Shown one piece after another: positions 26,383 through 33,439 of a stretch of DNA of 64,000 nucleotides. Position 1 is the first letter of the stretch. Every line of letters starts with the position of its first letter. The stretch is from Rothia halotolerans (GTDB taxonomy: Bacteria; Actinomycetota; Actinomycetes; Actinomycetales; Micrococcaceae): the NCBI RefSeq assembly GCF_004136635.1, contig NZ_NOIU01000001.1, positions 806,001 through 870,000 of the forward strand, in the 5' to 3' direction. A program made the translations under genes and the position numbers. The notes under the pieces are model-generated. The model was not told where the DNA came from and did no database searches. It saw only the letters and a program-made list of their open reading frames with translations.

Positions 26383-26940
26383 CTAACTGTGCGAGGTGGT
26401 CTCTGCCGAGCTGTCGCCACTGTACCGGGGCAGCTGCTCCAGGACCTCCTCGACCTCCCGGTCCAGGGGGGCGGCGACGTCGACGGTGAAGCCGTTCTCC
26501 TCCGGGCGCAGCGGCTCGAGGGTGTCGAACTGCGAGTCGAGCAGGGCCTGCGGGAAGAAGTGGCCCTCCCGCCCGCCGAGCCGCGAGGCGATCAGCTCGC
26601 GGGAGCCGGCCAGGTGCACGAAGACGGTCCGGGCGCCGTTGCCGGCCAACACCTCGCGGTAGCTGCGCTTGAGCGCCGAGCAGGTGACCACCAGCGAGCC
26701 GCCCCGCCCGGCCTCCTCGCGCATGGCCTCCACGATGAGGTCCAGCCACGGCCAGCGGTCCTCGTCGGTGAGGGGGGTCCCGGCCGCCATCTTCTGCACG
26801 TTCGATTCCGGGTGCAGGGCGTCGCCCTCGATGAAGCGGCTGCCCAGCTCCCGGGAGAGGGCCTCGGCCACCGAGCTCTTGCCGGTGCCGGAGACCCCCA
26901 TGACGATCACGTGGACGGGTTGTGCGGGAGAAGGCATCAT
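26383..26940 (-). CDS. gntK: Gluconokinase
   Basis: Soluble kinase of 185 aa converting gluconate to 6-phosphogluconate, which enters the pentose phosphate pathway. Walker A MGVSGTGKSSVAEAL and the segments FIEGDALHPESNVQKMAAG, TDEDRWPWL, TCSALKRSYRE and LAGSRELIASRLGGREGHF are characteristic of GntK. It is the first gene of a gntK-gntT operon. No GntR-type regulator is adjacent. The start is one of two adjacent ATG codons (26940 or 26937). Confidence 0.93.
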   Translation of the reverse strand: MMPSPAQPVHVIVMGVSGTGKSSVAEALSRELGSRFIEGDALHPESNVQKMAAGTPLTDEDRWPWLDLIVEAMREEAGRGGSLVVTCSALKRSYREVLAGNGARTVFVHLAGSRELIASRLGGREGHFFPQALLDSQFDTLEPLRPEENGFTVDVAAPLDREVEEVLEQLPRYSGDSSAETTSHS

Positions 26941-27024
26941 GCCCCGATTGTGCCACCCTTCACGGCGGGGCGCCTCACCCTTCCGGCGCGGGCGTCATGA
27001 GGCGTCCGGGTGCCTTCGACGCGC

Positions 27025-27957
27025 TCACTCCCTCAGGGCCCGGGCGGCCGTCCCCCGCACCGAGGCCGTGAGCGTCTCCAGGGCAGGCGAGGCGATCGTC
27101 CAGCGCTGCCAGTAGATGGGCACGTCGATCGGCCGCTCCACCAGCCGCACCAGCTCGCCCCGCTCCAGTTCCCCGGCGCACTGCTGCTCGGGGATGCCGC
27201 CCCAGCCCAGGCCCAGCACCACGGCGCGGTGGTACTCCGTGGAGGAGGGGATGAAGACGCGCGGGGCGTGGTGCTGGGGGCGCAGGCCGTGCCGCCGGGC
27301 GAGCATCTCCGCCATGGAGTCCAGGCCGGTGTCCTTGCGGTCGAAGCGCACCGAGGGGGCGGAGGCGAGCTGCTCCTCGGTGAGGCCACCGCTGATGCGG
27401 CCGGACGGCGTCGTGCTCAGGTCGGGGAAGAGCTCGGCGGCGAATCCGGCCTCGGCCACGATCCAGTAGCGCATACTGCCGAGCCGCTCCACCGAGCAGC
27501 CCTGCACCGGCTGCGGGTCGGCCGTCAGGGCTGCCATCACCGTGCCCGAGCGCAGCAGGGCCGAGGAGTGCATCTCGTCCTCGCGGTGGATCTCGCAGAA
27601 GATCCGCTCCGCGCGGGGCAGGGCGGCGACGGCGTCGAGGAACCAGGTGGCCAGCGAGTCGGAGTTCGCCGCGACGGCGAGCCGCCGGTCCGTGGAGCGG
27701 CCGGTGAGCTCCCGCTCGGCCTCAAGGGTCAGCTGCTCGATCTGCTGAGCCAGGCGCAGGACCGTCCGGCCGGCGTCGGTGGGCTCCACGGGGTTGCTGC
27801 GCCGCAGCAGGATCTGACCGCTCGCCTGCTCCATGGCCTTGATCCGCTGCGAGATCGCCGACGCCGTCACGTGCAGCACCAGCGCGGCCTCCTCGAAGGT
27901 CCGCTCCTCGACGACGGCGGCGAAGGTGCGCAGCTGCTCGGCCGTGAATCTCCTCAT
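27025..27957 (-). CDS. lysG: LysR family activator LysG (ArgP type)
   Basis: Regulator of 310 aa. The N-terminal helix-turn-helix (EQLRTFAAVVEERTFEEAAL, HVTASAISQRIKAMEQ) and the sensor domain (LAVAANSDSLATWFLDAV, GWGGIPEQQC) match the ArgP/IciA/LysG group. The gene is divergent from lysE, as in Corynebacterium glutamicum, where LysG with lysine or arginine activates lysE. TATGAT lies 6 nt before ATG 27957, so the transcript is probably leaderless. Confidence 0.9.
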   Translation of the reverse strand: MRRFTAEQLRTFAAVVEERTFEEAALVLHVTASAISQRIKAMEQASGQILLRRSNPVEPTDAGRTVLRLAQQIEQLTLEAERELTGRSTDRRLAVAANSDSLATWFLDAVAALPRAERIFCEIHREDEMHSSALLRSGTVMAALTADPQPVQGCSVERLGSMRYWIVAEAGFAAELFPDLSTTPSGRISGGLTEEQLASAPSVRFDRKDTGLDSMAEMLARRHGLRPQHHAPRVFIPSSTEYHRAVVLGLGWGGIPEQQCAGELERGELVRLVERPIDVPIYWQRWTIASPALETLTASVRGTAARALRE

Positions 27958-27963
27958 CCGGCC

Positions 27964-27990
27964 ATCATAAGTTTTTCTCAGGCATCCTGA
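27964..27990. promoter_or_regulatory. lysG -10 box and candidate LysG-binding dyad
   Basis: On the minus strand TATGAT (27964-27969) fits a -10 box for leaderless lysG. TCAGG-CAT-CCTGA (27978-27990), in the same promoter, is a perfect dyad of the size bound by LysR proteins and lies between the two divergent genes. Confidence 0.5.
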
Positions 27991-28024
27991 AAGAGTTTAG
28001 CTGTACTGTTCCGTGCGCTCTGCC

Positions 28025-28030
28025 TACCGT
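28025..28030 (+). promoter_or_regulatory. Likely -10 box of leaderless lysE
   Basis: TACCGT ends 7 nt before ATG 28038, the spacing expected when transcription starts at the start codon. TACTGT at 28004-28009 is an alternative giving a short leader. Confidence 0.45.
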
Positions 28031-28037
28031 GGAGAGC

Positions 28038-28889
28038 ATGGTCGTTGAACTCCCCCTTATCCTCATGGGCGCGGGCACCACGCTCGCGCTGATCGTCGCC
28101 ATCGGCGCGCAGAACGCCTTCATCCTCCGCCAGGGCATCATGGGGCGCGCCATCCTGCCGGTGATCGTGTTCTGCACCCTCTCCGACGCGCTGCTCTACG
28201 CCCTCGGGGTCTCCGGCATGGGCTTCCTGGTCGAGCGCGCTCCGTGGGTGCTGACGGCGCTGAAGTGGGGCGGCGTCGCGTTCCTCCTCGGGTACGGGGC
28301 GATGGCCGCGCGGCGCGCGATCCGGCCCTCCGGGGAGACGCTGGTGGTGCCGCCGCGGGAGACCGGCAAGGACGACGACGCCGAGGGGCGCGGCCACGAC
28401 GTCGAGGGGCAGCACCACGACCCCCAGGGGAACGGCGCGGATGCCCGCCCCGCGACGACCCCGGCCCCCGGCGGCAGGGAGGCGGCTCGCGAGAGCGTGT
28501 CCCCCGACGCCACCACGGGGGCCCGCGCCACGACGGGCGTCCTGCCGCGGGTGGAGCAGCCCGCCTCCGCGCCGGCCGGTGCCTCCCGCGGACGAGGCCG
28601 CGAGCTGACCAAGGTCCTGCTGACCTGCGCCGCCATCACCTTCCTGAACCCGCACACCTACCTGGACACGGTGGTGCTGGTGGGCTCGGTCGCCAACCAG
28701 CAGGGAGAGGCCGGCCGCTGGTGGTTCTTCCTCGGCTCGTGCACGGGCTCGGCGGCGTGGTTCTTCGCCCTGGGATACGGCGCGCGGCTGCTGCGCCCGC
28801 TCTTCGCCCGGCCCCTCACCTGGCGGCTGCTGGACGGCGGGATCGCGGTGCTGATGCTCTGCATCGCGGGGAGCCTGGCGCTCCAGTAG
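28038..28889 (+). CDS. lysE: LysE family basic amino acid exporter
   Basis: Membrane exporter of 283 aa for lysine and arginine. IVAIGAQNAFILRQGIMG at the N-terminus and FLNPHTYLDTVVLVGS after the central loop are the family signatures; five or six helices are visible. The central cytoplasmic loop is enlarged: residues about 95-187 are Asp/Gly/Ala/Pro-rich and low complexity, making the protein about 50 aa longer than usual. Divergence from lysG supports the role. GTG 28029 is an alternative start. Confidence 0.9.
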   Translation: MVVELPLILMGAGTTLALIVAIGAQNAFILRQGIMGRAILPVIVFCTLSDALLYALGVSGMGFLVERAPWVLTALKWGGVAFLLGYGAMAARRAIRPSGETLVVPPRETGKDDDAEGRGHDVEGQHHDPQGNGADARPATTPAPGGREAARESVSPDATTGARATTGVLPRVEQPASAPAGASRGRGRELTKVLLTCAAITFLNPHTYLDTVVLVGSVANQQGEAGRWWFFLGSCTGSAAWFFALGYGARLLRPLFARPLTWRLLDGGIAVLMLCIAGSLALQ

Positions 28890-28895
28890 GCGCGC

Positions 28896-29669
28896 TCAGC
28901 CGGCGTCGTGCCCCAGGCCCAGCCGCGCGGAGATGCCCGCGTCGATGCGCTCGTAGACCTCGGGCGCGTAGTGGAAGGGCGCGAGGCCCCACTTGTGGCC
29001 GGGGTCGGCGTAGACGGGGCCCTCGACGCTCAGCACGTCGAACCCCAGCTCCCGCAGCCGGGCGTAGTAGGGCGCGTACAGGCGGTTGGCGTCCTGGGGC
29101 GCGAGCCCCATGCTCGCCGGGACGGGCTCGCCGCCCAGCGAGGCCTCGGCCCACGGGACTTCCAGGACCACGGTCCGCTCGAACAGGCCGGCGGCCCTCA
29201 GCCGCTCGGCGAAGTCCTCGGCGGCGTCGCTCCACGCCTCCAGGTGGTCCTCGGTGCCGAAGCCGATGAGCTGCTCCTCGGGCAGCAGGTCCATCAGCCC
29301 GGTGCCCATGATGTCCACCGAGCGGGTGACCACCCCGCCGTCGAGGAACCAGTAGGCGCCGTGGCGCTCGTCCACGAGGTCCCACACGAGCAGGTCCAGG
29401 CCCTCGGCGTCCTCGAGGCGCTCCCACAGGTCTCCGGCCCAGTCGCTGCGGACCATGCGCTCCTGGAAGGCGTGCTCCAGGCCGAGGTCCTCCGGCAGGC
29501 GCGCGGTCGCGTCCTGGTCCGCCGAGAGCAGCGACTGGCGGGCGACGTAGGCGATCAGCTCGTGGTCCTCGCCGCGGCCCGGGAGCTCCTCGTAGGCGTC
29601 CCGGGAGACGCACGAGCCGTAGATGAACACGCGACGCGGCGTGTTCCGCACTTCAGTTCCCAGAACCAT
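28896..29669 (-). CDS. DUF6270-like protein of polysaccharide loci
   Basis: Protein of 257 aa beginning with the motif VFIYGSCVSRDAYE, which is shared with DUF6270-type proteins found in capsule and glycan clusters. The GSC motif resembles the first block of SGNH-type hydrolases or acyltransferases, but I cannot identify a full catalytic set. Further blocks are LLVWDLVDERHG and HKWGLAPFHYAPEVY near the end. It is divergent from the first glycosyltransferase of the locus and shares a palindromic promoter region with it. A role in modifying the glycan is inference. Confidence 0.6.
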   Translation of the reverse strand: MVLGTEVRNTPRRVFIYGSCVSRDAYEELPGRGEDHELIAYVARQSLLSADQDATARLPEDLGLEHAFQERMVRSDWAGDLWERLEDAEGLDLLVWDLVDERHGAYWFLDGGVVTRSVDIMGTGLMDLLPEEQLIGFGTEDHLEAWSDAAEDFAERLRAAGLFERTVVLEVPWAEASLGGEPVPASMGLAPQDANRLYAPYYARLRELGFDVLSVEGPVYADPGHKWGLAPFHYAPEVYERIDAGISARLGLGHDAG

Positions 29670-29695
29670 ACTCCTGTCGGTCTTCACAGAGGACG

Positions 29696-29709
29696 AGTCT
29701 ATATAGACT
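29696..29709. promoter_or_regulatory. Perfect palindrome in the divergent promoter of the polysaccharide locus
   Basis: AGTCTATATAGACT is a perfect 14-bp palindrome containing TATAGA, which can act as a -10 box on either strand. It lies 27 nt from the DUF6270-like start and 36 nt from the glycosyltransferase start. Confidence 0.55.
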
Positions 29710-29744
29710 AGTCCCCGCCCCCATCTTCTCACTCGGAAGGCCCC

Positions 29745-31757
29745 ATGAGCTCTCCCCGCCCCAGCACCCTGCGCTCCCTCCGCCGGACCCTGTGGCATCT
29801 GCGGCACGGCGGCGTGCAGCAGGCGCGGAAGCACCTGCGGCGGGTGAGGCTGGGGCTCGACGCCGGCCCGGCCCCCCGCGCGCTCGAGGCCGGCACCGGG
29901 GCCGGGACCGCCGCGCCCGCCTCCCGCCGCTCCAACCCCTTCGGCGCCCGCGCCGGCGTCTCCCCCGGGGGCTCCCCCGCCGGCTACACCCTCGACTTCC
30001 TGCCGGCCGAGCCGACCGACCGGCCCCGCCGCTTCGCCGACGTCACGGTCGCCACCATCCTGGACGACTTCTCCGAGCTGGCCTGGGGCTACGAGTTCAC
30101 CACCGTGGCCCTCACCCCGCAGAGCTGGCGGCAGGACCTGGAGCGGCACCGGATCGACCTGCTGCTCGTGGAGTCGGCGTGGGCCGGCAGCGGCAAGGCC
30201 TGGCAGTACCAGCTCACCGGCTCCAAGGCGCCCTCGGATCAGCTGCGGGCCCTGGTGTCCCGCTGCCGGGAGCTCGGCATCCCCACCGTCTTCTGGAACA
30301 AGGAGGACCCACCGCACTTCGAGGACTTCCTGGGCACCGCCGAGCTCTTCGACGCCGTGTTCACCTCCGACTCGCGACTGATCGAGCGCTACCGCGAGGC
30401 CCTGGGCCACGACCGCGTCGCTCCCCTGCCCTTCGCCGCCCAGGACGCGATGCACAACCCCATCCGCCCGCAGTGGGGGTTCCACGAGCGCGACGTCGCC
30501 TTCGCCGGCATGTACTTCGCCCACAAGTTCCCCGAGCGCCGCGAGCAGATGGACCTACTGCTCGGCGCCGCGGAGGAGGCCTCCCGCCGGATGCCCACGG
30601 GCCTGGAGATCTTCTCCCGCTTCCTGGGCGACGACGAGCGGTACCAGTTCCCCGAGCCCTATGACCGCCGCGTCGTCGGCGGCCTGCCGTACGCGAAGAT
30701 GCTCACGGCCTACAAGGGCTACAAGGCGTTCCTCAACGTCAACTCGGTGACCGACTCGCCCTCGATGTGCGCGCGCCGGGTCTTCGAGATCACCGCCTCC
30801 GGAACGCCCGTGGTCACCACCCGCTCGGAGGCGATCCCCCGCTTCTTCACCGAGAACCAGGTTCCCGTGGTGGACACCCCGGAGCAGGCCCGCGACGTCC
30901 TGCGCTCCCTGGTCCGCTCCCCCGAGCTCAACGACCGCACCGTCCACCTGGCCCAGCGGACCATCTGGCGGCACCACACCTACTCGCACCGCGCCGTGGA
31001 CGTGCTGCGCGCGGCGGGCCTGGAGCACGACGCCGGCGGCCTCGCCTTCACCGAGCGGCTGCGGCTGCCCAGCGTGAGCGCCCTGGTCTCCACCAACCGG
31101 CCGCACCAACTCGAGCACGTGATCCGCACGGTGGGCGCCTTCCAGGACGTGGAGACGGAGCTGGTGCTGCTGACCCACGGCTTCGAGCCCGCCCCGGGGG
31201 AGGTGGCCCGGCTGGCCTGCGATGCAGGGATCGCCGACGTCCGCATCCTGCACGCCGAGCCCGGGGTGCCGCTGGGCGCGTGCCTCAACCGGCTCGTGGA
31301 CGCCGCCGCCGGCGAGGTCATGACCAAGGTCGACGACGACGACCTCTACGGCCCGCAGTACCTCGCCGACCTGCTCCGGGCCATGCGGTTCTCCGGGGCC
31401 GACGTCGTGGGCAAGCAGGCGCACTACATGCACCTGAAGGAGACGGACGCGACATTGTTGCGCTTCGCGGAGCGCGAGCACCGCTGGACCGACTTCGTCA
31501 TGGGACCGACCATCACGGGGACGGCCGAGACGTTCCGCAACACGCCGTTCGCCGAGGTATCCCGCGGGGAGGATTCGAACTTCCTAGTCAGCGTCCTGGA
31601 TGCCGGCGGGCGCATATACTCCGCGGACCGCTTCAACTTCTGCCAGATGCGCCATGCCGCGGAGGGCGGGCACGCGTGGGCGGTGGAGGATCGGGAGATC
31701 CTCGCCTCCGGAGAGCTCAAATATTACGGTCTCAATACCGCTCACATGATGACATAG
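29745..31757 (+). CDS. Two-domain glycosyltransferase (CgeB-like plus GT-A)
   Basis: Protein of 670 aa. After a basic 80-residue lead, residues about 90-420 resemble CgeB/DUF3880 glycosyltransferases of GT-B fold: LLLVESAWAGSGKAWQY, the FWNKEDPPHF motif near 184-193, ARRVFEITASGTPVVTT. The C-terminal domain (about 440-670) is GT-A-like: VSALVSTNRPHQLEHVIRTV, and the acidic KVDDDDLYGP near 527-536 is the metal/nucleotide-sugar site. Both halves look intact, so it may add two sugars in turn. GGAAGG precedes ATG 29745. It starts the rightward operon of the surface-polysaccharide locus and has a paralogue at 33440. Confidence 0.8.
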   Translation: MSSPRPSTLRSLRRTLWHLRHGGVQQARKHLRRVRLGLDAGPAPRALEAGTGAGTAAPASRRSNPFGARAGVSPGGSPAGYTLDFLPAEPTDRPRRFADVTVATILDDFSELAWGYEFTTVALTPQSWRQDLERHRIDLLLVESAWAGSGKAWQYQLTGSKAPSDQLRALVSRCRELGIPTVFWNKEDPPHFEDFLGTAELFDAVFTSDSRLIERYREALGHDRVAPLPFAAQDAMHNPIRPQWGFHERDVAFAGMYFAHKFPERREQMDLLLGAAEEASRRMPTGLEIFSRFLGDDERYQFPEPYDRRVVGGLPYAKMLTAYKGYKAFLNVNSVTDSPSMCARRVFEITASGTPVVTTRSEAIPRFFTENQVPVVDTPEQARDVLRSLVRSPELNDRTVHLAQRTIWRHHTYSHRAVDVLRAAGLEHDAGGLAFTERLRLPSVSALVSTNRPHQLEHVIRTVGAFQDVETELVLLTHGFEPAPGEVARLACDAGIADVRILHAEPGVPLGACLNRLVDAAAGEVMTKVDDDDLYGPQYLADLLRAMRFSGADVVGKQAHYMHLKETDATLLRFAEREHRWTDFVMGPTITGTAETFRNTPFAEVSRGEDSNFLVSVLDAGGRIYSADRFNFCQMRHAAEGGHAWAVEDREILASGELKYYGLNTAHMMT

Positions 31758-31761
31758 CGGC

Positions 31762-31788
31762 TTGCCAGAGGCGGGTATCCGATATACT
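31762..31788 (+). promoter_or_regulatory. Possible internal promoter before wecC
   Basis: TTGCCA (31762-31767) and TATACT (31783-31788) are spaced by 15 bp in an AT-rich 133-nt gap. The spacing is short but the -10 box is good; wecC may have its own promoter. Confidence 0.35.
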
Positions 31789-31890
31789 CCACCTCGGTTT
31801 AAAAACGCAACAATTACGGTCCGGCGAGGGCTATGCCTGGCCTTTCCCCGGTGACCACATCGCTCCCAAACATTTGAGGAACCCCTGAAT

Positions 31891-33144
31891 ATGACTTCTC
31901 AGTCAGTGTGCTTCGTCGGGCTCGGCTACATCGGCCTCCCCACCGCCGTCGTCATGGCCAACCACGGCGTCAAGGTGACCGGCGTCGACATCAATGCCGC
32001 CAACGTCGAGCGCATCAACCGGGGCGAGGTGACCATCGTGGAGCCCGGCCTGGACGAGCAGCTGCGGCAGGCGGTCGACTCCGGCAACCTCACCGCGACC
32101 ACGGAGATGGTCCACGCCGACGCCTACATCCTGGCCGTCCCCACCCCGTTCAAGGACAACTACGAGGGCGACCTTTCCTATGTCCTGGCCGCCGCGGAGT
32201 CGCTGGCGCCCCAGCTGACCGGCGACGAGCTGGTCATCCTCGAGTCGACCTCCCCGCCGCTCGCGACCCAGAAGATGGCGGAGAGGATCCTCTCCCTCCG
32301 CCCGGACCTGGTCGCCGACGGCGCCGAGAACCCCGAGGGCAAGCCTGTCCTCTACTTCGCCCACTGCCCCGAGCGCATCCTCCCCGGCAAGGCCATGGAG
32401 GAACTGATCACCAACGACCGCATCATCGGCGGCGAGACCCCCGAGGCCACCCGCCGGGCCACCGAGGTCTACGCGAGCTTCTGCGAGGGCGAGCTACTGC
32501 CCACCAACGCCGTGACCGCCGAGATGGCCAAGCTGACGGAGAACTCCTTCCGCGACGTCAACATCGCCTTCGCGAACGAGCTCTCCCTGATCGCCGACCG
32601 CCTCGGCGTCAACGTCTGGGAGCTCATCGAGCTCGCCAACCACCACCCCCGGGTGAACATCCTGCAGCCCGGCCCCGGCGTCGGCGGCCACTGCATCGCC
32701 GTGGACCCCTGGTTCATCGTCTCCGCCGATCCGGAGAACTCGCGTCTGATCCGCACCGCCCGCGAGGTCAACGACGGCAAGCCCGAGTGGGTCATCGGCA
32801 AGGTCGAGGAGGCCATGCGCGGCATCGCCGACCCCACGGTCGCCGCCCTCGGCCTGGCCTTCAAGGCCGACATCGACGACCTGCGCGAGTCGCCCGCCCT
32901 GAACATCACCAAGAAGCTCGCGGCGGACCTCCCCCACGCCACGGTGCTGACCGCCGAGCCGAACGTCGAGGAGCTCCCCGCCAAGCTGACGGGCACCCCC
33001 AACCTGGAGCTCGCCGAGTACTCGGAGGCCATCGAGCGGGCCGACGTCGTGCTGCTGCTGGTGGACCACCAGGAGTTCAAGGACCTGCCGGCCACCGCGC
33101 TCAAGGGCAAGACCGTGATCGACACCAAGGGCATCTGGCGGTAA
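31891..33144 (+). CDS. wecC: UDP-N-acetyl-D-mannosamine dehydrogenase
   Basis: NAD-dependent enzyme of 417 aa that oxidises UDP-ManNAc to UDP-ManNAcA. The N-terminal NAD fold FVGLGYIGLPTAVVMA, the substrate helix LTENSFRDVNIAFANELSLI, and the catalytic Cys268 in GPGVGGHCIAVDPWFIV are present. The GGHCIAVDPWF variant is characteristic of WecC rather than UDP-glucose dehydrogenase. Its partner WecB is encoded 10 kb away in the same locus (43662-44810). TGAGGA precedes the start. Its stop overlaps the next start (TAATG). Confidence 0.9.
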   Translation: MTSQSVCFVGLGYIGLPTAVVMANHGVKVTGVDINAANVERINRGEVTIVEPGLDEQLRQAVDSGNLTATTEMVHADAYILAVPTPFKDNYEGDLSYVLAAAESLAPQLTGDELVILESTSPPLATQKMAERILSLRPDLVADGAENPEGKPVLYFAHCPERILPGKAMEELITNDRIIGGETPEATRRATEVYASFCEGELLPTNAVTAEMAKLTENSFRDVNIAFANELSLIADRLGVNVWELIELANHHPRVNILQPGPGVGGHCIAVDPWFIVSADPENSRLIRTAREVNDGKPEWVIGKVEEAMRGIADPTVAALGLAFKADIDDLRESPALNITKKLAADLPHATVLTAEPNVEELPAKLTGTPNLELAEYSEAIERADVVLLLVDHQEFKDLPATALKGKTVIDTKGIWR

Positions 33145-33437
33145 TGGCGCACGAAGGAATCGCCGACTTACTCAATGAGCAGGGCTCGGAACTGGACAAG
33201 CTGTCCTCCGAGCTCATCAAGAGCTACCAGAAGGAACTGGAGCTCCTCGCCAAGATCCAGGATCAGCTCGCCAGGATCCAGGCTCAGGAGGAAGCTCTCG
33301 AACAGCTGAAGAGGCGGGAGAACGAGGCCAGGACCGAGGCGCTCCGCGCCCGTCAGCACCTGCGCGTTCTCCAGAACTCCCCTCTCGGACGCCTGCAGCG
33401 GAAATACTGGCAGCTGAACCGGAAGGGCAAGCGCTAA
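33144..33437 (+). CDS. Short coiled-coil protein
   Basis: Protein of 97 aa. After a short start (MAHEGIADLL) nearly the whole chain is heptad-patterned and charged (ELDKLSSELIKSYQKELELL, LARIQAQEEALEQLKRRENE), with a basic end (RLQRKYWQLNRKGKR). There is no membrane segment. The start overlaps the wecC stop and the next gene follows after 2 nt, so it is translated with the glycosyltransferases. It may scaffold or regulate chain length in the assembly complex, but that is inference. Confidence 0.7.
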   Translation: MAHEGIADLLNEQGSELDKLSSELIKSYQKELELLAKIQDQLARIQAQEEALEQLKRRENEARTEALRARQHLRVLQNSPLGRLQRKYWQLNRKGKR

Positions 33438-33439
33438 CG

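Noticed and set aside
31560-31590. A tRNA T-loop-like sequence (GGATTCGAAC)
   Set aside because: It is inside the coding sequence of a glycosyltransferase and no acceptor or anticodon stem surrounds it.
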